In this document: one piece after another, positions 33,589 through 44,186 of the stretch
Layout: each line of letters begins with the position of its first letter
How positions within the stretch are numbered: position 1 is the first letter of the stretch
Source: Desulforhopalus sp.
GTDB lineage: Bacteria; Desulfobacterota; Desulfobulbia; Desulfobulbales; Desulfocapsaceae
NCBI GenBank assembly: GCA_024710585.1
Contig: JANJUM010000146.1
Span: forward strand, 1 to 55,319
Reading direction: 5' to 3'
Length of the DNA: 55,319 nucleotides
Notes under the pieces: model-generated
Seen by the model: the letters and a program-made list of their open reading frames with translations, nothing else
The model's database searches: none
What the model was told of the DNA's origin: nothing
Position numbers and translations under genes: made by a program

Positions 33589-36296
33589 CCACCGCCAAAG
33601 TCCGCAAGAACCGCACCGTCTCCATCATCTGGATCCTGCCACTGATCGCCCTCGCCATCTCCGCCTGGCTCCTTTACTCGAGTCTCCGCGACGCCGGCAT
33701 CGAGATCACCATCCACTTCGGCGACGCCACCGGCATCGTCCCCGGCAAGACCCAGGTCATGGCCCGCGGCATCCCCGTCGGCCTGGTCACCAGGATGCAG
33801 CCCGACCTCAAGAACAAACAGATCGCCGCCACGGTGAGGATGGACAAAGCGGTCGCCGACCAGCTGGTCGATGACACCCTCTTCTGGGTGGTACGCCCGG
33901 AGCTTTCGGCCAGTTCCATCCATGGCCTCGACACCATCCTCTCCGGCAGCTATATCGGCATCCAGGTCGGCTCCTCGACGACCCCGCGCCGGGAGTTCGC
34001 CGGCCTCAACTCGATGCCGCCGGTGTCACCCGACACGCCCGGGCTGCACCTCAAGCTCCAGGCCGAGGAACTCGGCTCGATCCAGGTCGGTACCGGCATC
34101 TACTACCGCAACATCCAGATCGGTGAGGTGCAGAAATATCAGCTGCAGGGCGACAAAAACGTCTCCATCGAGCTCTTCATCCAGCCGCAGTTCGCCCACC
34201 TGGTGCGCGAGGGCAGCCGCTTCTGCAACGCCAGCGGCATCCATATCAGCGGCAAGCTGCCGGCGCTGAAGGTCCATGTGGAATCGCTGGCCTCGTTGCT
34301 GCGCGGCGGCATCCTCCTCCACACCCCGGAACAGCTGCAGACCACCCCGGTAGCGCGTAACGGACACGTCTTCAACCTCTATCCCGACCTCGAGGCCGCC
34401 GAGTACGGCATCCCCATGACCCTCACCCTGGCCTCCAGCGAGGATATCGTCAAGGGCTCGACGAAAGTCGTCTACCGCGGTGCTGAGGTCGGCTTTGTCA
34501 AGGATATCGCCTTCAACAACGACCTGGAACGCACCGTCACCGCCCATGTCCTCCTCGACCCCCGTGCCGAGGTGATTCTCCGCTCCGGCACGCGGTTCTG
34601 GCTGGTCAAACCGGAGATTTCCCCCAGCGGCATCGACAACCTGCAGCTGCTGCTGAGCGGCACGCAGATCACCTTCCAGGCCGGCGACGGGGACTTTCAG
34701 GACCACTTCGAGATCGTCAGCCAGCCGCCGCCACAGGTGCCATTGCGACCGGGGCAACTGATCTCGCTCAAGGCCGACTTCCCGCCGGAGCTGTCGGCGA
34801 ACTCCCCGGTGTACTTCAAGAACCTCCAGGTCGGCGAGGTGGTCGATGTCCGGCTGGAGGGAGCCGGGGCCGAGATCCGCGTCGACCTCTACATCTACCG
34901 CGAATTTCTCGACTACCTCGGCAAGAAGAGCCTCTTCTGGGTGCAGTCGGGGGTGGAGATGCGCGGCAGCCTGGCCGAAGGGGTCAGCGTCGCCACCGGG
35001 CCGCTGGCGCGGATGCTGCACGGCGGTGTCTCCTTTCTCACCCCCGATCTCGGCGGCAAGACCCGGCCGGCCCCGCCCCTCCGCGACCAGGTCTACACCC
35101 TCCACCGCAACTCCCGCGAGGCCGCGGCGGCCGCACCGGAGCTGCGCCCCCCGGGCAGACGGCTGACCCTGCGCGCCACCGAGGCGGAGTCGCTCTCCGT
35201 CGGGGCGCCCCTGCTCTACAAGAAGGTGCCCATCGGCGAGGTCGAGGGCTTCCGCCTCGCAGCCGACGGCCGCGAGGTGCTCGTCGATGTCCTCGTCCAC
35301 CCGCAGCACCAGCGGCTGATAGGCGAGCGGACACGCTTCTACAACATCAGCGGGGTGCAGCTCTCCGGCGGCCTCGACGGCATCAGCCTGCGCAGCGGCT
35401 CGCTGCAGTCGATCCTCGCCGGCGGCATCGGCTGCACCAACCCCGATGGCGAACCCTGGGCGGCGGCGGTCGAGCCTTTCCCCCTCTATGCCGATCTGCA
35501 CCGCGCCCTCCACGCCGACGAGGCCGAGCTGACCGTGCTGCTCGGCGAGGGCAGGGGCCTCAAGGTCGGCTCGCCGCTACGCCACCACGGCATCGACATC
35601 GGCAAAGTATCCTCCCTGCGCCTCGACGCGGGCGGCAAGGTCGCCGCCACGGTGCATGTCCCCGCCCGCCATAAGGGGCTGCTGCGCCGCCACAGCAAGA
35701 TCTGGGTGGAAGAGGCCGAGCTGTCGCTGGCCGGAATCAAAAACGCCGAGACGGTCATTTTCGGCTCCTACCTCAACCTGCTCCCCGGCGGCGGCGAGGA
35801 AACCCTCCGCTTCACCGCCCTCGACGAACCGCCACGCGCCGAACTCGCCAGAGGGGGCGGCCTGCCGCTGGTCCTCTTCGCCGACCGGCTCGGCTCCCTC
35901 GACATCGGCTCCCCGCTGTACTACCGCCAGGTACCGATCGGCGAAGTGGTCGCCTACGACCTCGCCCCGTCCATGCAGAAAGTGCGGGTGCACGTGCTCG
36001 TCAAGAGTCGCTACAGATGGGCGGTGCGCGAGAACAGCCGCTTCTGGCAGGTCAGCGGCACGCGCATCGAGGGCGGCATCTTCTCCGGGGTTACCGTCGC
36101 CGCCGAGTCGCTGACGGCGATCATCCGCGGCGGCATCGCCCTGGCCACCCCCGAGGAGGGGAGCGGCGCCGTTGTCCCCCCCGAGGCCAGCTTCATTCTC
36201 CACGACCGTGCCGAGGAGGAGTGGCTGGGCTGGCGCCCCGACCTGCGCCCGGAGGAGGAGCAGGCGCTGCGGGAAGGAGTGGAGATTACCCGATAA
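33585..36296 (+). CDS. letB: Seven-MCE-domain lipid transport protein LetB
   Basis: 903-residue membrane-anchored periplasmic protein. One N-terminal helix (IIWILPLIALAISAWLLY, about 14-31) is followed by seven MCE domains starting near residues 38, 154, 275, 392, 526, 648 and 757. Each has the pattern G-x-P(or N)-hydrophobic-Y..-x-P/Q-I/V-G-E/L-V, for example YYRQVPIGEVV. E. coli LetB (YebT, about 877 residues) likewise has seven MCE rings forming a tunnel between the membranes. No lipoprotein partner (PqiC-like) follows, as expected for the Let type. Confidence 0.93.
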   Translation: MTTAKVRKNRTVSIIWILPLIALAISAWLLYSSLRDAGIEITIHFGDATGIVPGKTQVMARGIPVGLVTRMQPDLKNKQIAATVRMDKAVADQLVDDTLFWVVRPELSASSIHGLDTILSGSYIGIQVGSSTTPRREFAGLNSMPPVSPDTPGLHLKLQAEELGSIQVGTGIYYRNIQIGEVQKYQLQGDKNVSIELFIQPQFAHLVREGSRFCNASGIHISGKLPALKVHVESLASLLRGGILLHTPEQLQTTPVARNGHVFNLYPDLEAAEYGIPMTLTLASSEDIVKGSTKVVYRGAEVGFVKDIAFNNDLERTVTAHVLLDPRAEVILRSGTRFWLVKPEISPSGIDNLQLLLSGTQITFQAGDGDFQDHFEIVSQPPPQVPLRPGQLISLKADFPPELSANSPVYFKNLQVGEVVDVRLEGAGAEIRVDLYIYREFLDYLGKKSLFWVQSGVEMRGSLAEGVSVATGPLARMLHGGVSFLTPDLGGKTRPAPPLRDQVYTLHRNSREAAAAAPELRPPGRRLTLRATEAESLSVGAPLLYKKVPIGEVEGFRLAADGREVLVDVLVHPQHQRLIGERTRFYNISGVQLSGGLDGISLRSGSLQSILAGGIGCTNPDGEPWAAAVEPFPLYADLHRALHADEAELTVLLGEGRGLKVGSPLRHHGIDIGKVSSLRLDAGGKVAATVHVPARHKGLLRRHSKIWVEEAELSLAGIKNAETVIFGSYLNLLPGGGEETLRFTALDEPPRAELARGGGLPLVLFADRLGSLDIGSPLYYRQVPIGEVVAYDLAPSMQKVRVHVLVKSRYRWAVRENSRFWQVSGTRIEGGIFSGVTVAAESLTAIIRGGIALATPEEGSGAVVPPEASFILHDRAEEEWLGWRPDLRPEEEQALREGVEITR

Positions 36297-36478
36297 AAGC
36301 GACGGGGACGGCGAAGGAAGGTTGCCCGCCGAGCGGCGACTGTGGTAAAGAACCAGGGTGGTCATGCAATGATGCGGTTCCACCAACCCCCTCGATATAG
36401 GGCGGAAGTTGTGGCGCAAGAGGGCTATTGCCCCCGGGCGGCACCTTCCCCCGGCAGCTTTTGCTGAAAGGAGAACTC

Positions 36479-37822
36479 ATGATGAAGAAAATCATCCTCC
36501 GCGATGACGAGATGCCCACCCAATGGTACAACGTCGTGCCCGACCTGCCGGGCGGCCTCAAGCCTCCCCTCGACCCGGAGACCAAGCAGCCGATGGGACC
36601 GGAGAAGCTGGCCAAGGTCTTCCCCATGGGCCTGCTCGAACAGGAGATGTCCAGCCAGCGCTTCATCGACATCCCCGAAGAGGTGCTCGAGATCCTCAAG
36701 ATCTGGCGGCCGTCGCCCCTGGTACGCGCCTCTAACCTGGAGAAGGCCCTCGGCACCAAGGCCAAGATCTTCTTCAAGAACGAGGGGGTGTCGCCGGTGG
36801 GCTCGCACAAGCCCAACAGCGCCGTGCCCCAGGCCTACTACAACAAGCGCGAGGGCGTCAAGCGGCTAACCACCGAGACCGGCGCCGGGCAGTGGGGCAG
36901 CGCCCTGTCCCTGGCCACCAGCAAGTTCGGCCTCGAATGCAAGGTCTATATGGTGCGGGTCTCCTTCGATCAGAAGCCCTACCGAAAATCGATCATGCAG
37001 ACCTTCGGCGCCACCGTGGTCGCCAGCCCCAGCCAGGAGACCAACACCGGCCGCCGCATCCTCCAGGAGATGCCCGACACCCCGGGCTCGCTGGGCATCG
37101 CCATCTCCGAGGCCCTCGAAGACGCCGCCACCCGCGAGGATACCAAGTACGCCCTCGGCTCGGTGCTCAACCACGTCATCCTCCACCAGTCAATCATCGG
37201 CCTCGAGGCCAAGAAGCAGATGGAAATCGCCGGGGAATACCCCGACGTCATCGTCGGCTGCTGCGGCGGCGGCTCCAACTTCGCCGGGCTGGCCGTGCCG
37301 TTTATCCCCGACTATCTTGAGGGGAAGAAGATCCGCTTCGTCGGCACCGAGCCCGCCTCCTGCCCAACGCTGACCGCCGGCGCCCTGGCCTACGATTTCG
37401 GCGACGTCGCCCAGACCACCCCGCTCCTCTACATGTACACCCTCGGCCACGACTTCATTCCCCCGGGAATCCACGCCGGCGGCCTGCGCTATCACGGCAT
37501 GGCGCCCATCGTCTCGGCGATGGTGCGCGAGAAGATCGTCGAGCCGGTCAAGCTCCATCAGCTCGAGTGTTTCCAGGCGGGGGTGCTCTTCGCCAAGACC
37601 GAGGGCATCATCCCGGCCCCCGAGACCTGCCACGCCATCCGTGGCGCCATCGTCGAGGCGATGCGCGACCCCAATGAACCGAAGACCATCCTCTTCAACT
37701 TCTCCGGCCATGGCCTGATCGACATGGGCTCCTACGACAAGTTCTACTCCGGGCAGCTGCACGACTATGACTACCCGGCCGAAGCCATCGCCAAGTCGAT
37801 GGCCAATCTGCCCAAGATCTGA
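36479..37822 (+). CDS. trpB: Tryptophan synthase beta chain, TrpB2 type
   Basis: PLP enzyme condensing serine with indole. 447 residues, the longer TrpB2 form, with the N-terminal extension [18 protein letters not shown]. The PLP-lysine segment is [23 protein letters not shown] follows, and the phosphate-binding [11 protein letters not shown] loop is intact. The start is at tandem ATGs (36479, 36482) after AAAGGAGAA. No trpA is adjacent, so it may scavenge free indole or act with a distant alpha chain. A perfect-stem terminator follows, and the gene is probably monocistronic. Confidence 0.95.
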   Translation: MMKKIILRDDEMPTQWYNVVPDLPGGLKPPLDPETKQPMGPEKLAKVFPMGLLEQEMSSQRFIDIPEEVLEILKIWRPSPLVRASNLEKALGTKAKIFFKNEGVSPVGSHKPNSAVPQAYYNKREGVKRLTTETGAGQWGSALSLATSKFGLECKVYMVRVSFDQKPYRKSIMQTFGATVVASPSQETNTGRRILQEMPDTPGSLGIAISEALEDAATREDTKYALGSVLNHVILHQSIIGLEAKKQMEIAGEYPDVIVGCCGGGSNFAGLAVPFIPDYLEGKKIRFVGTEPASCPTLTAGALAYDFGDVAQTTPLLYMYTLGHDFIPPGIHAGGLRYHGMAPIVSAMVREKIVEPVKLHQLECFQAGVLFAKTEGIIPAPETCHAIRGAIVEAMRDPNEPKTILFNFSGHGLIDMGSYDKFYSGQLHDYDYPAEAIAKSMANLPKI

Positions 37823-37863
37823 GTCGACGCCTCAGCCGACGCCTGGGGTAGACACCAGACGAC

Positions 37864-37905
37864 ATCGGGCCCGGCGACCGCAATGGTCGCCGGGCCCGAT
37901 CGTTT
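37864..37905 (+). terminator. Strong intrinsic terminator after trpB
   Basis: A perfect 16-bp stem, ATCGGGCCCGGCGACC and its complement, with loop GCAAT, followed by CGTTTTATG. It sits 41 bases after the trpB stop. It also faces the end of the convergent omptin gene but lacks a T-run on that strand. Confidence 0.85.
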
Positions 37906-37927
37906 TATGTCTGGCGAAAAGCGCCGC

Positions 37928-38935
37928 TTAGAAGGTGAAACGCAGGCCCGCCGAGACCAGCGACGAGGTCTGGTCCATGCCGGCGCCATCGGGGGCGAAG
38001 ACAATGACCCCCTGGTCACGGTAGTGCCACTCCGAGTCGCCCTGCATCATGTCGTATTTCTGGTAGCTGTAGGCCGCCTCGAGGGCGAAGTTGGGGGAGA
38101 GGACGAAGGTGGCGGTGACATCGAAGGCGAGCATGTCGCCCTCTTCGGCATTGTCGTAGCTGACCAGGTTGCGCAGGTAATGATTGTCGGTGGCCTCCCC
38201 TTCGGCGATGGGCGAATAGATGAGCCGGCCGGCGAGTTCGAAAACCGGGGTCTGCACGCCGATGCCGACGCCGCCGTAGACTGCGGTGAAGGTCTGCTCG
38301 TAGCCGATGATGGCGGCACCGTCAGGGAAGGAGCCGGTGTAGTTGCGGAAACCGCCGCCCTCGGAATAGGTGTACTCGCCGCCGTAAGCCTCCCAGGCGA
38401 AGTTGTCACGCTTGTAACCGCCGATGGCCTTGAGCTGGAAGCCCTCGGCGCGGATGATGTTGAACTCGACGCTCAGGTCGACGATGCTTCCCTCGGTGAC
38501 GTCGGTATTCTCATGGGTCGACCAGTCGGTCCAGTCGCCGCCCACGTTGAGCCAGTCGTAGTCGTCCATGCTCCCTTCGCCGTCGGTGGCCTTGAACCAG
38601 CCGGTGAAGTTGACCGCCATGAAGTCGCGGATCTTGAGATTGGCGCCAACCCCGGCCATATAGAGGCTGTCGATATTCCAGGTCAGCTCGCTCGCCTTGT
38701 GGTTGCCGTATTCCGGCCAGAAGACCAGCTCTTTCGACTCTCCGCTGAGATATCCGGCGCCACCCTTGATACTGAACGACACCGGGGGGCCGCTCGGCGT
38801 CTCCATCAGGGTCGCCGAGGTTCCCGGCGCCACCGCCAGCGGTCCGGCCGCGAAAGCCCCCTGGGGCGAAGCGACACAGAGGAAGGAGGTGGCGAGCAGG
38901 CCACCGCCGCGCAGCAACATCGATCGTCTATTCAT
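37928..38935 (-). CDS. Omptin-family outer-membrane protease
   Basis: 335 residues with signal peptide 1-29 (PQGAFA/AG) and a ten-stranded beta-barrel pattern ending in SAGLRFTF, the usual terminal Phe. Omptin landmarks are SELTWNID, GSMDDYDWLN, WTDWSTHENTDV, GSFPDGAAIIGYEQTF and TDNHYLRNL. Catalytic residues of OmpT (Asp83, Asp85, Asp210, His212) are matched by Asp125, Asp127, Asp250 and His252. An LPS-dependent surface protease is therefore expected. A strong promoter lies upstream and GAGGAGG precedes the ATG. Omptins are best known from Enterobacteriaceae. Confidence 0.9.
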   Translation of the reverse strand: MNRRSMLLRGGGLLATSFLCVASPQGAFAAGPLAVAPGTSATLMETPSGPPVSFSIKGGAGYLSGESKELVFWPEYGNHKASELTWNIDSLYMAGVGANLKIRDFMAVNFTGWFKATDGEGSMDDYDWLNVGGDWTDWSTHENTDVTEGSIVDLSVEFNIIRAEGFQLKAIGGYKRDNFAWEAYGGEYTYSEGGGFRNYTGSFPDGAAIIGYEQTFTAVYGGVGIGVQTPVFELAGRLIYSPIAEGEATDNHYLRNLVSYDNAEEGDMLAFDVTATFVLSPNFALEAAYSYQKYDMMQGDSEWHYRDQGVIVFAPDGAGMDQTSSLVSAGLRFTF

Positions 38936-38990
38936 GAGAACCTCCTCTATAGTTCATAGTAACGAGAACTTACCGCACATCAATAGCCGT

Positions 38991-39019
38991 ATTGTACCCT
39001 AACCGAGACCATTTGCCAA
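38991..39019 (-). promoter_or_regulatory. Sigma-70 promoter of the omptin gene
   Basis: On the minus strand TTGGCA (39019-39014), 17-base spacer, TACAAT (38996-38991), 55 bases before the start codon. Both boxes are near consensus. Confidence 0.7.
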
Positions 39020-39173
39020 AGGTTGCGATGAAATTTTCCTTATCCTCCACGCGGAGCGGGCCCCGGCAGGTCCTGTCCCCACGCCGGGGCCAAAGGCGGC
39101 AGACCTTGCCAAGCGGCCGGGGAGTGTTACCGTTATGGCAGATCGTCACCGCGACCCCAGCCCTGGAGCCCCC

Positions 39174-39716
39174 ATGAAGGTCCCCAAACCGCACCATCTC
39201 ATCTACGGCACCCTCGCCGACTACCTCACCGGCGAGGAACTGACCGACACCGACGACGAGCGCATCCGCCAGCGGCTCTCCCGCCTGATGGTCGAGGAGA
39301 AGGGCTACCCCCCTGGCAGCCTGATGCCGCGCCTGCGCATCGAGACCCTCTTCTCGCGCTGTTTCGTCGTCTCGACCATAGAGCTCACCGCCATCGTCGA
39401 GGGCCGCATGGTGATGATCCTCCGTTACGGCCCCGGCTCCCTGGTCAGCCGCGAGCGGGCGGCCATCGCCGCCGCGCGGGTGCTCAACCCCCATTACCGC
39501 ATCCCCCTGGCGGTGGTGACAAACGGGCAGGATGCCGAACTTCTCGAGACAAAGACTGGCAAGATCCTCGCGTATGGGGTAGACTCGATTCCCGATTACC
39601 CCACCGCCGTGACCCTGCAGAGAGAGCTGGAGTTTCTTCCCCCCCTCGACGGCCCCCGCCGCGAGCGGGAGCTGCGCATCCTCAACGCCTTCGATGTCGA
39701 ACGGTGCTGCTTCTAG
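39174..39716 (+). CDS. Stand-alone HsdR N-terminal-like protein with degenerate nuclease site
   Basis: 180 residues resembling the N-terminal domain of type I restriction HsdR subunits, found alone in many related bacteria. The fold shows RLMVEEKGYPPGSLMPRLRI, IELTAIVEGRMVMILRYGPG and PLAVVTNGQDAELLET. Where PD-(D/E)xK nucleases have D...E-x-K, this protein has IEL...LRY, so cleavage is doubtful. There are no hsdM or hsdS genes nearby. The ATG at 39174 follows GGAG. It precedes the DAHP synthase by 93 bases, so the two may share a transcript. Confidence 0.7.
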   Translation: MKVPKPHHLIYGTLADYLTGEELTDTDDERIRQRLSRLMVEEKGYPPGSLMPRLRIETLFSRCFVVSTIELTAIVEGRMVMILRYGPGSLVSRERAAIAAARVLNPHYRIPLAVVTNGQDAELLETKTGKILAYGVDSIPDYPTAVTLQRELEFLPPLDGPRRERELRILNAFDVERCCF

Positions 39717-39809
39717 CGGGCGGTGACGCATAACCCTGCCCCAGGCCGACAGCCGGAAAGCCCGGCCCGCCCGGAGGCGTGGCTCACCCCCACCCCAGAG
39801 AACTAGACC

Positions 39810-41159
39810 ATGCCCAACAGAGAAAGCAACTGGAGTAAAAACAGCTGGAAGAACTTCCCCGCCCTGCAGCAGCCGACCTGGCCCGACGAGCAGGCGGTAG
39901 AGCGCGTCCTCGAAGACCTCGCCCTCCTTCCGCCGCTGGTTTTCGCCGGCGAGATCCGCTCGCTCAAGCAGCAGCTCGCCCAGGCCTCGCGCGGCGAGGC
40001 CTTCCTCCTCCAGGGCGGCGACTGCTCGGAAAACTTCTCGCAGATCACCGCCCCCAACATCCGCGAGACCCTCAAGGTGCTGCTGCAGATGGCGGTGGTG
40101 CTCACCTACGCCGGCGGCAAGCCGGTGATCAAGATGGGCCGCATCGCCGGTCAGTTCGCCAAGCCGCGTTCCTCCGACACCGAGACCATCGATGGGTTGA
40201 CCCTGCCCTCCTACCGCGGCGACATGGTCAACCGGGCCGAGTTCACCCCCGAGGCACGCACCCCCAACCCCAAGTACATGCTCAAGGGGTACAACATGGC
40301 CGCCTCGACCCTCAACCTGCTGCGCGCCTTCACCCGTGGCGGCTTCGGCTCCCTGCAGCGGGTCCAGGCGTGGAACCAGGAGTTCGTCGCCAACTCCCCC
40401 ATGGGCCGCTCCTATGACCGCATGGCCAAGCAGATCAGCCAGGCGATCAAGTTCATGGAGACCATCGGCATCTCCGCCGAGGCGCCGCAGATCAACCAGA
40501 CCGAGCTCTTCACTTCCCACGAGGCCCTTCTCCTGCAGTACGAGGAGGCCATGACGCGGGTCGACTCGATCACCGGCGACTGGTACGACTGCTCGGCGCA
40601 CATGCTGTGGATCGGCGAGCGCACCCGCCAGGTCAAGGGCGCCCACGTCGAGTTCCTGCGCGGCGTCCACAACCCGGTAGGGGTGAAGATCGGCCCGAGC
40701 TACGACCTCGACGATATCAAGCGGCTGGTGCAGGTGCTCAACCCCGCCAACGAACCGGGCCGCCTCACCCTGATCACCCGCTTCGGCCTCAAGAAAGTGG
40801 AGAAGGCCCTGTCGCTGCTGCTGCGCGAGATGAAGCGCGAGGGCTTCAACATCGTCTGGAGCTGCGACCCGATGCACGCCAACACCTATACCGCCAGCTC
40901 CGGCCACAAGACACGCAACTTCAACGATATCCTCTCCGAGATCACCTGCTTCTTCGAAGCCCACTGGTCGGAAGGGACGGTCCCCGGCGGCGTCCATTTC
41001 GAGATGACCGGCAACGACGTCACCGAATGCACCGGTGGCGCCCATAACATCCTCGACGAGCAGCTCTCCGCCAACTACCTCACCACCTGCGACCCACGCC
41101 TCAACGCCGAGCAGAGCCTCGAGGTGGCCTTCCAGATCGCCGATATGATCCGCAGCTGA
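39810..41159 (+). CDS. 3-deoxy-7-phosphoheptulonate synthase, class II
   Basis: First enzyme of the shikimate pathway, condensing phosphoenolpyruvate and erythrose 4-phosphate. 449 residues, the plant-like class II type. Visible are LLQGGDCSENF (metal-binding Cys), GRIAGQFAKPRSS, NPVGVKIGPS, WSCDPMHANT (metal-ligand His) and GVHFEMTGNDVTECTGG (Glu ligand), with a final Asp in CDPRLNAEQ. Start ATG 39810 after AGAGAA. A strong terminator follows. With trpB nearby, both genes serve aromatic amino acid synthesis. Confidence 0.96.
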   Translation: MPNRESNWSKNSWKNFPALQQPTWPDEQAVERVLEDLALLPPLVFAGEIRSLKQQLAQASRGEAFLLQGGDCSENFSQITAPNIRETLKVLLQMAVVLTYAGGKPVIKMGRIAGQFAKPRSSDTETIDGLTLPSYRGDMVNRAEFTPEARTPNPKYMLKGYNMAASTLNLLRAFTRGGFGSLQRVQAWNQEFVANSPMGRSYDRMAKQISQAIKFMETIGISAEAPQINQTELFTSHEALLLQYEEAMTRVDSITGDWYDCSAHMLWIGERTRQVKGAHVEFLRGVHNPVGVKIGPSYDLDDIKRLVQVLNPANEPGRLTLITRFGLKKVEKALSLLLREMKREGFNIVWSCDPMHANTYTASSGHKTRNFNDILSEITCFFEAHWSEGTVPGGVHFEMTGNDVTECTGGAHNILDEQLSANYLTTCDPRLNAEQSLEVAFQIADMIRS

Positions 41160-41190
41160 CCTGCCGCGCCATGCAGCTGCCGCCAGCGAC

Positions 41191-41230
41191 GGGCGGAGCG
41201 GGGCCCAGGCCCCGTTCCGCCCGTTTTTGT
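41191..41230 (+). terminator. Intrinsic terminator after the DAHP synthase gene
   Basis: Stem of 15 pairs, GGGCGGAGCGGGGCC against GGCCCCGTTCCGCCC (one G-T wobble), loop CA with likely opening of the last pairs, followed by GTTTTTGTT. It lies 31 bases past the stop. Confidence 0.85.
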
Positions 41231-41373
41231 TCAAGGATTACATTTTGGCAATCTTTCTTGACCGGCTGCGCTTTTCCCTTACTGTTGCTGCAGAACCACA
41301 GAGGTTTGCCCCTATGGGGGCGCGCCACGGGGCGCCCCTCCATATCCCCAGTCACGCCAAGGAGAAGACGAAC

Positions 41374-42843
<1,470 letters not shown>

Positions 42844-42864
42844 CAGACGGCACCGGCCGCATCC

Positions 42865-44169
42865 TCACTCGCCGGGTATCGGTGGGGATGCAGCCCGGTC
42901 TTCGGGGCGACCGGTCGCTGCGACCATGTCACGGCGGCGGCCGGTGGCGATGTGGCGCAGGATGTCCATGACCACCGGCAGGTTGATGAAGTCCTCGGTG
43001 CCGATCTTGCGCAGCACCACATCGCTTGCGGCGACCACCGTCGCCGTACGCCGCTTCTCGTCGGCGAAGTAGGCCATCTCGCCGAAGATCGACCCCTCCT
43101 CGATCACCGAAAGCAGTTCCCCCCTGCCATTGACGGTATGCGCCGTGCCGCTGTCGAGGTAGTAGATGCCGTCGGGGACGCTGCCGATGGTGATGATGTC
43201 CTCCCCCTTCTTGCGCCACTCCAGCTTGAAATACCGCTCCCAGGAAGTATCGACCACCAGGGCGTGGTAGAAATCCGGGTTCATCGCCCGCAGCAGCTGC
43301 CGCGACAGGTGGAAGAGGCGCTCGCCCATGGAGTCGCGCCTCTTTTCCATCAGCTTCATGCCAGTGACGACGAAGTCGGTATCGGGCTGGGGGGTCTCGC
43401 GGATATACTCGAGAATGCGTTCGGTGGCCAGGTCGTCGCGGCCGGTGAGCTGGCGAAAGACCTGCTGGGCGCACTGCAGCTCTTCGCGCACCCGCGGGAA
43501 ATCGGGGGTGATGCCGGTCAGCTGGTTGCCGCCGAAATACTCCATGGCCTGGTTTTTCATGGCGATGAAGGTGCGCAGCCCGGCCTGGTCGACCTCCCGC
43601 GGGCAGCGGTGCAGGCCCGGCCGGTAGATGGTGTAGAGGTTCATCGGGTGCTGCACGCTCTTCAGGCTGACCTTGGCGATGTTGACCAGGTCGGGAGCGA
43701 AGGAGGGGCAGTTCCTCGCCACTTCACGATCCATGAGGAAGCTGGTGCCGAAGTATCCGCACAGTTCCTCGAAGCGGTTGGCGACGGAGAAGCTTCCCCC
43801 GAACTTGAGGGCGCGGTTGCCGAGCCTGGCCTCGACGATGCGGCCGAGGAGCAGGCCCATGCGCGTCGGGATGAGGGCCCCGGAGCTGATCGCCTCCCCC
43901 GCCTGCACCACCGCTCGCAGAGCCCTGGTGCAGACCTCGACATTGTCGCCGCTCGGCCGCTTGTCGAAGACGGCCACGCAGCCATCCCCGGCGGAGGGCT
44001 CGAGCTCCATCGGAAAGCTCTCCCGCCGGCAGATGAGGCTCTCGATCTCGTGGTGGTAACCGACGAGGAAGTCGCGAATTTCCGCCGGCGTCATCCCCAG
44101 GGACTTGTGGGAGTAGTTGACCATGTCGGTCATGAGGATGACCACCTCCCGTTCTTCCCCCTGATCCAT
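42865..44169 (-). CDS. Class III nucleotide-cyclase-like domain plus cyclic-nucleotide-binding domain
   Basis: 434 residues. Residues about 6-190 form a class III cyclase homology domain with both metal Asp positions (Asp15 in ILMTDMVNYS, Asp62 in SAGDGCVAVF). In GGSFSVANRFEEL the transition-state Asn is Ser128, while the Arg is kept. The middle (about 190-300) is helical. Residues about 305-420 are a cNMP-binding domain with phosphate cassette FGEMAYFADEKRRTATV. It may be a cyclase with altered catalysis or a sensor. I prefer ATG 44169 (GGGGG upstream) over 44175. It follows a small membrane-peptide gene and radA on the same strand. Confidence 0.85.
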   Translation of the reverse strand: MDQGEEREVVILMTDMVNYSHKSLGMTPAEIRDFLVGYHHEIESLICRRESFPMELEPSAGDGCVAVFDKRPSGDNVEVCTRALRAVVQAGEAISSGALIPTRMGLLLGRIVEARLGNRALKFGGSFSVANRFEELCGYFGTSFLMDREVARNCPSFAPDLVNIAKVSLKSVQHPMNLYTIYRPGLHRCPREVDQAGLRTFIAMKNQAMEYFGGNQLTGITPDFPRVREELQCAQQVFRQLTGRDDLATERILEYIRETPQPDTDFVVTGMKLMEKRRDSMGERLFHLSRQLLRAMNPDFYHALVVDTSWERYFKLEWRKKGEDIITIGSVPDGIYYLDSGTAHTVNGRGELLSVIEEGSIFGEMAYFADEKRRTATVVAASDVVLRKIGTEDFINLPVVMDILRHIATGRRRDMVAATGRPEDRAASPPIPGE

Positions 44170-44186
44170 CGCCATCCCCCTGCCCC

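Noticed and set aside
38970-41234. A 754-codon minus-strand open frame over the DAHP synthase gene
   Set aside because: Same GC artefact; it crosses a strong terminator and a certain gene on the other strand.
41244-41262. Sigma-54-like TTGGCA...TTGAC before htrA
   Set aside because: The GG and GC dinucleotide spacing is off by one and the second element reads TTGA rather than TTGC.
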